This document shows, piece by piece, positions 1-7,029 of a DNA stretch of 19,221 bases; the stretch's first letter is position 1, and every line of letters starts with the position of its first letter. The notes under the pieces are model-generated. The model ran no database searches and had not been told where the DNA came from. It saw nothing but the letters and a program-made list of their open reading frames with translations. The stretch comes from WYEG01 sp049414625 (lineage in GTDB: Bacteria; Desulfobacterota; Thermodesulfobacteria; Thermodesulfobacteriales; Thermodesulfobacteriaceae). The stretch covers positions 1 to 19,221 of the forward strand of contig JBMSAU010000101.1 in assembly GCA_049414625.1 (NCBI GenBank), in the 5' to 3' direction. A program made the position numbers and the translations under genes.

Positions 1-70
1 TCTTGGCGTAAAAAGGGTGGTCGCGGAGGACTGGAGACTTAAGATAAAATCCCCATTTCCTCAAGAGCAT
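1..70 (-). CDS. Start of an unidentified gene downstream of waaC (partial)
   Basis: An open frame begins with ATG at 70-68, inside the last codons of waaC but in a different frame, and runs off the window edge after 23 codons. It begins MLLRKWGFYLK and continues SPVLRDHPFYAK. The composition is protein-like and there is no stop before the edge. The overlap of about 30 bases with waaC fits the tight packing of this operon, where other junctions overlap or nearly touch. The ribosome binding site is weak: only a GGTG a few bases upstream. I do not recognise the family from so few residues. By position it may act in LPS or envelope synthesis, but that is guesswork. TTG at codon 3 would be an alternative start. 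Confidence 0.4.
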   Translation of the reverse strand, partial: MLLRKWGFYLKSPVLRDHPFYAK

Positions 71-1049
71 TTAGCACCATCTCTGGGGTTATTTTTTTCA
101 TGCAGAGCATATCTTCACAAGTCCTTTTAAAGCAGGGGCGGCAAGGAAGGTCAACTTTAACCACCCTGTAAATTGTGCTCCAAGGTCCGGTTCGGTTTGA
201 GGCTGTAGGACCAAAAAGGGCTACTATCGGTTTATCAAGGGCGCTTGCAATATGCATTGGACCTGTATCAACGGTGATCACCACCTCAGAATTCCTGATG
301 ACATAGACGAGCTCCTTCAAGCTTAGCTTATCAAAAAGAGTAAAAACCCTCGGAAACTTTTTAGAAACCTCTTCTGCCCAGACCTTATGGTCTCCGCTCC
401 CAACAAGATAGATGGTATGCTGTGGAAACCTTATAAGAAGTTTCTCTATCAAGTCTTCCCAGTTCTTAGGAAGCCACTCTTTAGTTTTCCATCGGGCTGA
501 AGGAACAATCACAAAATAGGGAATTGATAGAACGCTTACTTTTTCCTCGGGCAAGATGATATCCCTTGGTATATCTCGAAAATTGTTAAATTCCTGAGGG
601 ATGCTTACACCAAGCAACTTAAGAGCTGATCGGGTTAGCTTTAAATAGCGAAGGACAGCATGGAGCTCGGGGTCGTAAGGGGAAAGCCGATGGGTGTAGA
701 AAAGCGGGCTTCCCTCCCGATGATTAGAAAACCCCACCTTATACTTAGCTCTTGCCATCCCGCAAATGACCCCGCTTTTCAAGAGCCCCTGATAATCTAT
801 GACAAGGTCAAACCTTTCGCTCCTTACTTCCTTAAAAAGCTTAAATAACTCCCGAGGAGATTTTAAATAGTCCTTAGGAGGGGTAAAAAGTCTAACAATT
901 TGAGAGTGCCCGTAGAGCAAATCTTTGTAAGCCTCTTCAATTACCCAAAAGATATCTTCGTTTGGCAAACACTCTTTGATCAGTTTTAAAGAGGGCAAGG
1001 TTTGGACTACATCGCCAAGGGCTGAGAGTTTGACGATAAGAATTGCCAA
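39..1049 (-). CDS. waaC: Lipopolysaccharide heptosyltransferase I (GT9 family)
   Basis: Predicted glycosyltransferase family 9 enzyme that adds an L-glycero-D-manno-heptose from ADP-heptose to Kdo2-lipid A on the cytoplasmic face of the inner membrane. The 336-residue length is normal. The N-terminus ILIVKLSALGDVVQTLPSL is the family's opening Rossmann strand and glycine turn. The C-terminal half carries PSARWKTKEWL, VGSGDHK and VDTGPMHIASALDKPIVALFGPT, the sugar-nucleotide binding block. A cysteine cluster near the end (LPCRPCFKRTCEDMLC) is common in this family. The start is TTG at 1049-1047, since no ATG or GTG fits the N-terminal motif; an AGGG lies 5 bases upstream. It follows gmhB by 7 bases, pairing heptose precursor synthesis with heptose transfer. 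WaaC rather than WaaF or WaaQ is the best fit by overall look, but the GT9 subfamilies are close. Confidence 0.85.
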   Translation of the reverse strand: MAILIVKLSALGDVVQTLPSLKLIKECLPNEDIFWVIEEAYKDLLYGHSQIVRLFTPPKDYLKSPRELFKLFKEVRSERFDLVIDYQGLLKSGVICGMARAKYKVGFSNHREGSPLFYTHRLSPYDPELHAVLRYLKLTRSALKLLGVSIPQEFNNFRDIPRDIILPEEKVSVLSIPYFVIVPSARWKTKEWLPKNWEDLIEKLLIRFPQHTIYLVGSGDHKVWAEEVSKKFPRVFTLFDKLSLKELVYVIRNSEVVITVDTGPMHIASALDKPIVALFGPTASNRTGPWSTIYRVVKVDLPCRPCFKRTCEDMLCMKKITPEMVLNALEEMGILS

Positions 1050-1056
1050 TTTTGCC

Positions 1057-1617
1057 CTAGAGCTCGCCTAAGATATAGCTCACTGCTTCCTTAAGATTTT
1101 TGGCGATAAAGTCTGGCTTGACCTCTTTTTTAGGTAGAACATATTCCAGCTCACCTTTGCCGTAGCCGGTCAAAACTAAAATTCCCTTGAGACCGGCATT
1201 TTTAGCAAGCTCTACATCGATTAGTCTATCGCCGATCACGAAGCTTTTCTCCCGGTCGATGGGATACTTTTTAAAGGCAAGATCAAGAAGACCCGTCTTT
1301 GGTTTCCGGCAGGAGCAGTTATCGTTAGGATGATGAAGGCAGACAAAAAATTCCTCGATCTTTACCCCTCTTCGTCTAAGCCTTCTTTCAATCATAGAAT
1401 TGATTTTAAACACAAGCTCTTCAGGGAAATAGCCCCTTGCTGGACCGCTTTGGTTCGTAACCACAAAGAGGAGATAGCCCCTATCTGTTAACCTCTTTAA
1501 AGCCTCGGCAACCCCCGGCAAAAGCTTTAGCCTTGAAGGGTGGTTTAAATAGCCAACCTCCTCGTTTATCGTCCCATCTCTGTCAAGAAAAACTGCGGGC
1601 TTAAGCTGTTCCACCAT
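1057..1617 (-). CDS. gmhB: D-glycero-D-manno-heptose 1,7-bisphosphate 7-phosphatase
   Basis: HAD-superfamily phosphatase that removes the 7-phosphate from D-glycero-D-manno-heptose 1,7-bisphosphate in ADP-heptose synthesis for the LPS core. HAD motif I is FLDRDGT (nucleophile D12, acid/base D14). Motif II is VVTNQSG (T54). The final acidic motif is VIGDRLIDVELA (D130, D134). The zinc-binding insertion that marks GmhB within the superfamily is present: C93, H95, C101 and C103 in CLHHPNDNCSC. The 186-residue length is typical. A strong purine-rich site (AAGGGGAGGA) directly precedes the ATG at 1617; a GTG at codon 2 would give more usual spacing, so the true start could be one codon later. It sits 9 bases after rng and 7 before waaC. 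The related histidinol-phosphatase half of HisB shares the fold, but the LPS neighbour favours GmhB. Confidence 0.9.
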   Translation of the reverse strand: MVEQLKPAVFLDRDGTINEEVGYLNHPSRLKLLPGVAEALKRLTDRGYLLFVVTNQSGPARGYFPEELVFKINSMIERRLRRRGVKIEEFFVCLHHPNDNCSCRKPKTGLLDLAFKKYPIDREKSFVIGDRLIDVELAKNAGLKGILVLTGYGKGELEYVLPKKEVKPDFIAKNLKEAVSYILGEL

Positions 1618-1626
1618 TCCTCCCCT

Positions 1627-3084
1627 TCATTGAATATGAAACTTATACTCCCAAGGATTTAGCTCTCGGTTTATCTTAAGCTGGGATTTAAAAGCAAACT
1701 TTTTCTCTATCTCTTCAAGGAAGTTTATTTCCTCGCTTACAACCTCGGAGATGTGGGGGCTTATTTCGATGATTACCGTTTTATTCTTTAGGTGTTTGCC
1801 TATTCGATAAAGCCTTCTTAAAAGCTCATAGTAAACGGTTCTTTTACTTTTTATCTTACCTTCGCCATGGCAGAGAGGACAGGGTTCTAAAAGGAGCTCG
1901 TAGAGAGAATCCCTTCTCCTCTCCCTTGTCATTTCAAGGAGTCCAAAAGGAGAAATTGGGAGGTAGCTATTCTTAGCCTTGTCTTTTCTTAAGGCGTTAA
2001 TCAAGGTTTCAACCACCTTTTTCTTATGCTCCTCAAGGTCCATGTCTATAAAATCAACAACGATTAAGCCCCCGATGTTCCTTAGCCTTAATTCTCGCGC
2101 GATCTCTTGAGCAGCCTCAAGGTTGATCTTAAACACCGTATCCTCTAAGTCTTTATCCCCCACAAAACGACCGGTGTTGACATCTATAGCGGTCAAAGCC
2201 TCGCAGGGCTCGATAATGATAAAACCTCCAGATTTTAACCAGACCTTCCGGGAAAGGAGCTTTTTCACATCGATGTTTACCCCATGAGCAGAAAATATGT
2301 CCTCTGACCCCTCATATAGCTTTAGATATTCAAGCAAGCGAGGGTAGTACTTTCCTAAAAAGTCTTGAAGCTCTTTAAAAAACTCAGCATCGTCAACTAA
2401 GATGAGGTCTACCTCTCGATTAAAAAGGTCTCTTATAGCGCGAAAAGCAATATTTAGCTCCTCATAGACTAAGGCTGGTGCCATAGCTCTTTTTGCCTTT
2501 TCTTTTATGTTTTCCCAAAGACAGAGTAGAAATTCCATTTCTTCCTTCAGAACCTCTTCATCAGCCCCCTCAGCTGCGGTGCGAATTATCCAACCTGAGT
2601 TAGGAGGTCTAAGCTTTTCCACTAATTCTTTGAGCCGAGCACGCTCAGCCTCATCCTTGATCTTCCTTGAGACCCCGATACGGTCTAAAAGAGGAAGGTA
2701 GACAAGATAATGTCCCGGAATAGTGAGATTGGTGGTTAACCTTGCGCCTTTAGTGCCGAGCGGCTCTTTAACAACCTGCACCAAAATCTCTTGTCCCTCT
2801 CGCAAGGACTTAAGAGCAGAGGGTGAAGCTGGTTCTTCTTTATCCCAGAGTACTTCTCCCTTAGGGAAAACATCTTCGCTGAACAAAAAGGCTGTTCTTT
2901 CAAGCCCAATGTCTATGAAAGCCGAGTTTATCCCAGGAACGACTCTAACTACTCTTCCCTTGTAGATGTTTCCTACGACGCCTTTATCCTTTGGTCTTTC
3001 AACCGCATACTCAACGAGCGTGTCATCCTCAAGAAGACCAACCCTTATCTCGAAGGGACTGTAACTTATGAGAAGCTTAGCCAT
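1627..3084 (-). CDS. rng: Ribonuclease G/E, endoribonuclease
   Basis: Endoribonuclease of the RNase E/G family, cutting single-stranded AU-rich RNA in mRNA decay and in rRNA and tRNA maturation. The order is: N-terminal S1 RNA-binding domain (about residues 35-115, GNIYKGRVVRVVPGINSAFIDIG), a 5'-sensor/RNase H-like middle region, then the DNase I-like catalytic domain. The metal-binding aspartates are D301 in AIDVNTGRFVG and D344 in VVDFIDM. The zinc-link cysteines C402 and C405 lie in CPLCHGEG. At 485 residues it matches RNase G and lacks the long scaffold tail of enterobacterial RNase E, so no built-in degradosome arm is visible. The ATG overlaps the preceding purine phosphorylase stop (ATGGCTAA) with no clear Shine-Dalgarno, suggesting translational coupling. 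Clustering with pnp suggests the two cooperate in RNA turnover. Confidence 0.95.
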   Translation of the reverse strand: MAKLLISYSPFEIRVGLLEDDTLVEYAVERPKDKGVVGNIYKGRVVRVVPGINSAFIDIGLERTAFLFSEDVFPKGEVLWDKEEPASPSALKSLREGQEILVQVVKEPLGTKGARLTTNLTIPGHYLVYLPLLDRIGVSRKIKDEAERARLKELVEKLRPPNSGWIIRTAAEGADEEVLKEEMEFLLCLWENIKEKAKRAMAPALVYEELNIAFRAIRDLFNREVDLILVDDAEFFKELQDFLGKYYPRLLEYLKLYEGSEDIFSAHGVNIDVKKLLSRKVWLKSGGFIIIEPCEALTAIDVNTGRFVGDKDLEDTVFKINLEAAQEIARELRLRNIGGLIVVDFIDMDLEEHKKKVVETLINALRKDKAKNSYLPISPFGLLEMTRERRRDSLYELLLEPCPLCHGEGKIKSKRTVYYELLRRLYRIGKHLKNKTVIIEISPHISEVVSEEINFLEEIEKKFAFKSQLKINRELNPWEYKFHIQ

Positions 3085-3907
3085 AAAGTCGTTGCAAAAA
3101 TCTGTAAACGAGTTGAGAGAGGGCTTGGCTTGCCCTCTTAGATACCGCTACGACCTCTTCAAAAAGGATCGGTTTAAAGTTATCAGGGTCGTTCACGTTG
3201 GAGATGACCGAGATGGCTAAAACCTTTAGCCCTGCATGATTGGCAACGATAACTTCAGGCACAGTGGACATGCCAACAGCATCTGCACCTATCATCCTCA
3301 AAAACCTTGTCTCAGCAGGAGTCTCTAAACTTGGACCAGGAACCGCTACATACACACCTTCTTGTAAGCTCATTCCCAACTCCTCTGAAACCTCTTTAAT
3401 AAGCCTTCGTAGTCCAGGGTCGTAAGCTGAGCTTAAGTCTGGAAACCTTGGACCCCAGAGCTCATGATTGACCCCTCTCAATGGGTTGTCAGGAATAAGG
3501 TTAATGTGATCCCGGATTACCATTAGGTCTCCCGGCCTAAAATCAAGGTTCAACCCGCCCGCAGAATTGGTTGCCAGATAAACCTCGGGCTTAAAGAGCG
3601 TTAACACCCTAAGCGGAAGGGTTAATTCCTTAGCAGAATATCCCTCGTAATAATGAAACCTACCAGAAAGCAGGGCTACTTCAACTTTTCCCAAAACACC
3701 AAATATCAACTCCCCAGCATGAGTTTCAACCGTTGACCTTGGAAAGTATGGAATTTTCTTGTATGGGACAACCAAGACCCGTTCAACTAAATTTGCTAAT
3801 TCGGTTAAACCCGTCCCTAAGGTGATTACAACCTTTGGGGGAAAGGGAGCAATGTTCTTTAAAAAGGTGTAGGCTCTTTCTACCTTTTTAGTATACCGGT
3901 CCTTCAT
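3077..3907 (-). CDS. punA: Purine nucleoside phosphorylase, trimeric class (possible 5'-methylthioinosine preference)
   Basis: Phosphorolytic cleavage of purine (deoxy)nucleosides to base plus (deoxy)ribose 1-phosphate in cytosolic salvage. Family motifs in order: GTGLTE near the N-terminus (phosphate loop), THAGE, GRFHYYEGY, TNSAGGLN, the purine-binding GPSLETPAETRF, GADAVGMSTVPEVIVANHAGL, and ISN, whose Asn marks 6-oxopurine specificity. Two departures are notable. The loop is GTG rather than GSG. The His that normally precedes the EEV/DEV motif and contacts the ribose 5'-OH is Phe (codon 3161-3163, residue 249). Both resemble 5'-methylthio-nucleoside phosphorylases, so the substrate is uncertain. 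I chose ATG 3907 (276 residues) over an in-frame TTG at 3922, because ATG overlaps the pnp end by 20 bases as expected for coupled translation. Neither start has a clear Shine-Dalgarno. Confidence 0.88.
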   Translation of the reverse strand: MKDRYTKKVERAYTFLKNIAPFPPKVVITLGTGLTELANLVERVLVVPYKKIPYFPRSTVETHAGELIFGVLGKVEVALLSGRFHYYEGYSAKELTLPLRVLTLFKPEVYLATNSAGGLNLDFRPGDLMVIRDHINLIPDNPLRGVNHELWGPRFPDLSSAYDPGLRRLIKEVSEELGMSLQEGVYVAVPGPSLETPAETRFLRMIGADAVGMSTVPEVIVANHAGLKVLAISVISNVNDPDNFKPILFEEVVAVSKRASQALSQLVYRFLQRLYG

Positions 3908-5972
3908 ACTTGTCGAGGTCAAAGGTGGTTAGCCTTGGTCTTCCTAATTCGTCAATCTCAAAGACGCGAACCTTTATTTCATCACCTATCTTGAAATTAC
4001 TCCTCAAATCTCTGGGCGGGCTTTCCATCTTTGATACATGAAGAAGCCCAACCCTTCCAGGCAAAATTTCTACGAACAATCCATATGGCTCAATTCTCAC
4101 AATTTTACCGGTGTAGGTCTTTCCAACCTCCACTTCGGCAAGGAGGGCAAAGATCTCTCTTTTTGCCGCCTCTAAATCTTCCCTCCTCTTGCCAGTAATG
4201 GAAACTTTACCCCCTTCAAGCACCCAGATAACCGTGTTTGTCCTTTCCCGGATCTCTTTTACGGTTTTACCACCTGGTCCGATGATTAGCGGAGCCTTTT
4301 CTTCAGGAACCTGCACAATTTCGATTAATGGAGCATAGGGCGATAGCTCAGGACGAGGCTTTGGACAGGCAGAATACATCTTGTCAAGGATGACAAACCT
4401 TGCCAACTTTGCCCTCTCAAGGGCAGATATCAAAATCTCTTCGGTAATCCCTTTGACCTTGAGGTCCATCTGCAAGCTTGTGATACCGTCATAGGTTCCG
4501 GCGACCTTAAAATCCATGTCTCCAAGCTGGTCTTCGTCGCCCAATATATCAGTAAGGATGATGTTCCGTTCATCTTGCCGAACAAGCCCCATGGCAACGC
4601 CAGCCACATGCTTAGGTAGAGGCACGCCTGCATCAAAAAGAGCTAAAGAGCTCGCGCAGACCGTTGCCATTGAGGATGACCCGTTTGAAGAGAGGACATT
4701 AGCCACTACGCGAATGATGTAGGGAAATTCCTCTTCAGGCGGAATGAAAGGCTCGATTGCCCTTTCAGCTAAGGCACCATGCCCGATTTCCCTCCTCCTT
4801 GGCGGTCCCCAGGGTCTTGCATCTCCTGTGCAGAAGGGAGGGAAGTTGTAGTGGAGCATGAAGCGTTTAAAGGTTTCCCCTTCAAAGATGGTTTCAACAA
4901 GCTGAGCCTCTTCCCTTGAACCAAGGGTTACAGTTGCGTAGACTTGGGTTTGCCCCCTGCTAAAGATGGCAGAGCCATGAGGCCTCTCAAAGGGATGAAG
5001 GTTTATCTTGATCTCTCTTATATCCTCGGGACGCCTCCCATCTATCCTTAGCCCAGTTTCAAAGAGCTTTCTTCGCATTGTTTCGCTGACAAGCTTCTTG
5101 AAGTAATACTGAGAAAGAACCTGAAGTTCGGGCTCTATGCTTTGTGAAACCTCCTCAAAGACCTCCTGCAAAGCCTTTCTTCTTTCAAGCTTATCCGGAA
5201 TGCTTAAAGCTAGCTCAACCTTCTTTTCCGAGAGCTCTTTTAATCTTTTGTAGAAAACCTCATCAAAAGGCTTGATGAGCTCTTCTAACTTTTTCCTGTT
5301 TAGCCTTTGAGCTAATTCTTTCTGGGCTAAAATCAGAGGTTCGCCAACCTTTAAAGCATAAAAAATTGCTGAAACAACTTTATCCTCAGGGACCTCTTTT
5401 CCGCCTCCCTCCACCATGATGACAGAGCCTTCCCTAAAGCTCACGATAAGGTCAAGCTCTGACCTTTGCCGTTCCTCATACGTAGGATTGGGAACAAAAG
5501 TACCATCAACCAAACCGATTCGCAGCGCCCCGCATGGTCCATGGAAGGGAATGGGAGAAATGGTTAAAGCGGCCCCTCCTCCTATGATGCTTAAAACATC
5601 TGGGTCGTATTTTTCATCAGCAGAGAGAGTAAGAACTGTAACTACCACTTCGTAATTAAAGCCCTCTGGGAAAAGAGGACGAAGAGTTCTGTCTATCACT
5701 CTGGAGACAAGGATCTCCCTATCCGTTGGCTTCCCTTCCCTTTTGATAAAACCCCCAGGGATCTTACCCCAGGCTGAGCTTTGCTCTCGATAGTCAACGG
5801 TGAGAGGAGTAAAATCTAAAGCCGCAGATGGCGTTTCTCCTAAGCAGACAGTAGCTAAGACAGCTGTGCCACCCTGTTTGACTACGACCGAACCACTTGC
5901 AAAAAGAGCTAATTCGCCCGTTTCAATAATTATCGGGTCTTCCTTTCCGACATTTACCTCTACCCTCTCCAT
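3888..5972 (-). CDS. pnp: Polyribonucleotide nucleotidyltransferase (PNPase)
   Basis: Phosphorolytic 3'-to-5' exoribonuclease, releasing nucleoside diphosphates and also able to add 3' tails. It acts as a ring-shaped trimer in mRNA decay. The layout is the standard RNase PH domain 1, an all-helical linker, RNase PH domain 2, KH, S1. Phosphate and metal residues of the second core are visible in GDEDQLGDMDFKVAGTYDG (D481, D487, K489). The KH domain has the GxxG loop in IIGPGGKTVKEI (about 566). The S1 domain starts near 614 (GKTYTGKIVRIEPYGLFVEI). The length of 694 residues is usual. The start is ATG 5972, with AAGAGG five bases upstream; a GTG six bases earlier overlaps that site. The usual upstream partner rpsO is absent here. 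Instead a promoter candidate and a GC-rich element lie upstream. It is the first gene of the leftward operon. Confidence 0.97.
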   Translation of the reverse strand: MERVEVNVGKEDPIIIETGELALFASGSVVVKQGGTAVLATVCLGETPSAALDFTPLTVDYREQSSAWGKIPGGFIKREGKPTDREILVSRVIDRTLRPLFPEGFNYEVVVTVLTLSADEKYDPDVLSIIGGGAALTISPIPFHGPCGALRIGLVDGTFVPNPTYEERQRSELDLIVSFREGSVIMVEGGGKEVPEDKVVSAIFYALKVGEPLILAQKELAQRLNRKKLEELIKPFDEVFYKRLKELSEKKVELALSIPDKLERRKALQEVFEEVSQSIEPELQVLSQYYFKKLVSETMRRKLFETGLRIDGRRPEDIREIKINLHPFERPHGSAIFSRGQTQVYATVTLGSREEAQLVETIFEGETFKRFMLHYNFPPFCTGDARPWGPPRRREIGHGALAERAIEPFIPPEEEFPYIIRVVANVLSSNGSSSMATVCASSLALFDAGVPLPKHVAGVAMGLVRQDERNIILTDILGDEDQLGDMDFKVAGTYDGITSLQMDLKVKGITEEILISALERAKLARFVILDKMYSACPKPRPELSPYAPLIEIVQVPEEKAPLIIGPGGKTVKEIRERTNTVIWVLEGGKVSITGKRREDLEAAKREIFALLAEVEVGKTYTGKIVRIEPYGLFVEILPGRVGLLHVSKMESPPRDLRSNFKIGDEIKVRVFEIDELGRPRLTTFDLDKYEGPVY

Positions 5973-5977
5973 ATGCA

Positions 5978-5983
5978 CCTCTT
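5978..5983 (-). promoter_or_regulatory. Ribosome binding site fixing the pnp start
   Basis: AAGAGG on the minus strand, five bases before the ATG at 5972-5970. The upstream in-frame GTG (5976-5978) overlaps this site, so it cannot use it. This is why the shorter protein, MERVEVNVG, was preferred over one starting two codons earlier. Confidence 0.7.
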
Positions 5984-6023
5984 AAAGACCGTCTCAAGAC
6001 TTTTAGAAGAAATTTAAGGTTTT

Positions 6024-6051
6024 AATGTAAAATAAAACCTGATATTTGCAA
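6024..6051 (-). promoter_or_regulatory. Candidate sigma70-type promoter for the pnp operon
   Basis: On the minus strand, TTGCAA (6046-6051) and TACATT (6024-6029) are separated by 16 bases. Each matches the consensus hexamer at four positions. It lies about 50 bases before the pnp ATG, leaving a short AT-rich leader. The match is moderate and rests on motif reading only. Confidence 0.4.
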
Positions 6052-6065
6052 GGATGTAGTAAATC

Positions 6066-6170
6066 TTCATGGGCAGAGGGGGACCTAGCGGGAGCGAGAG
6101 ACCATCACTTCCTTCGGGAGGTCGTCCCTAGGGGGCAACTCCTCAACTCCGTTCGGGATGACAGAAGGGC
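6066..6170. repeat. GC-rich intergenic element, candidate interspersed repeat
   Basis: This stretch between divergent pnp and thiD is clearly richer in G and C than the AT-rich leaders on both sides. It holds a hairpin ACTTCC-TTCG-GGAGGT (6107-6122) with a UUCG-type loop, a palindrome CCCTAGGG (6126-6133) and the phrase CCGTTCGGGATGACAG. On the minus strand two loosely similar halves can be seen, each starting CCCGAA and ending near a CTAGG. Phrases like TGTCATCCCGAACGGAG recur as dispersed repeats in many bacterial genomes. Only one copy is in this window, so repeat status is inferred. No protein is evident: the plus-strand open frame across it is out of frame with thiD. Confidence 0.4.
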
Positions 6171-6184
6171 AGGTTCTGCGTGGC

Positions 6185-6212
6185 TTGATAGCGATTCTTT
6201 TTTGTCTATAAT
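6185..6212 (+). promoter_or_regulatory. Strong sigma70-type promoter of thiD
   Basis: TTGATA (6185-6190, five of six to consensus) and a perfect TATAAT (6207-6212) are separated by 16 bases. Only eight bases lie between the -10 box and the thiD ATG, so transcription should begin at or within two bases of the A of the start codon. No Shine-Dalgarno fits in that space, which predicts a leaderless mRNA. Confidence 0.8.
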
Positions 6213-6220
6213 ACTGCTTT

Positions 6221-7021
6221 ATGCTACCCGTTGTCTTAACCATTGCTGGTTCGGATTCTGGCGGGGGTGCTGGTATCCAAGCAGACCTAAAGACCTTTTT
6301 TGCTCATGGAGTTTACGGCACAACTGTAATCACTGCCATCACCGCTCAAAACACTCTGGGAGTTTACGCTATTGAAGATGTTTCGTCTGAGCTCATCTAC
6401 CTTCAAGCAAAAGCGGTCTTTGAGGATTTTTCTCCAGTTGCGGTAAAAATTGGGATGCTCTCAAGGGAGGAAACAGTGGCTACTGTGGTAAAAATACTAA
6501 AAGAATTTAAGCCTAAATGGATCGTTCTTGACCCGGTTATGGTAGCAAAGAGCGGAACCCCTTTGCTTAAAGAAGAGGCTATAGCGCTTTTTAAATCTCA
6601 ACTTTTACCCTTAGCCTCTGTCGTTACCCCAAACATTCCTGAAGCAGAGGTCCTTACCGGAATTAGTATAAAATCTGTTGAAGATATGAAGGAATCCGCA
6701 AGGTATCTTGTTGAGGTACTTGGCGTTGGCTCTGCTTTAGTAAAGGGTGGGCACTTAGAGGGTGACCCTACGGATGTATTCTATAATGGAAAAGAATTTT
6801 GGGTTTTATCCGGAAAAAGAATAACAACTAAAAGCACTCATGGGACTGGCTGTACTTTATCTTCAGCCATTGCCGCAAACTTAGCTTTAGGCTACGATTT
6901 GCTAACTTCAGTAAAAAGGGCTAAAGTCTATGTAGAAAAGGCTATTGAAAGGGCAATTCCTGTTGGGAAAGGAACCGGTCCGTTAAATCATTTGTGGAAT
7001 GTAAGTTTTGAATGGAGCTAA
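6221..7021 (+). CDS. thiD: Hydroxymethylpyrimidine / phosphomethylpyrimidine kinase
   Basis: Ribokinase-family enzyme that phosphorylates HMP and then HMP-phosphate to HMP-pyrophosphate, the pyrimidine half of thiamine. The N-terminus VVLTIAGSDSGGGAGIQADLKTF is diagnostic and includes the substrate-binding glycine loop. VLDPVMVAKSGTPLL and TPNIPEAEVLTG are the mid-protein family blocks. KSTHGTGCTLSSAIAANLA carries the anion hole and catalytic C211. The 266-residue length is standard, with no fused ThiE domain. It stands alone on the plus strand, divergent from pnp and convergent with ssrA, whose mature 3' end is only 8 bases beyond the stop. The ATG directly follows a strong promoter, so it is probably translated without a leader. 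No TPP riboswitch precedes it: the upstream bases hold only the GC-rich element and the promoter. Confidence 0.95.
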   Translation: MLPVVLTIAGSDSGGGAGIQADLKTFFAHGVYGTTVITAITAQNTLGVYAIEDVSSELIYLQAKAVFEDFSPVAVKIGMLSREETVATVVKILKEFKPKWIVLDPVMVAKSGTPLLKEEAIALFKSQLLPLASVVTPNIPEAEVLTGISIKSVEDMKESARYLVEVLGVGSALVKGGHLEGDPTDVFYNGKEFWVLSGKRITTKSTHGTGCTLSSAIAANLALGYDLLTSVKRAKVYVEKAIERAIPVGKGTGPLNHLWNVSFEWS

Positions 7022-7029
7022 GAGAATTT

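Noticed and set aside
5973..6220. TPP riboswitch upstream of thiD
   Set aside because: The predicted transcript starts at the ATG, and none of the conserved thi-box sequence is visible.
6046..6375. Plus-strand open frame of 109 codons before and into thiD
   Set aside because: It overlaps thiD in another frame, crosses the GC-rich element and the thiD promoter, and has low-complexity, unfamily-like residues.
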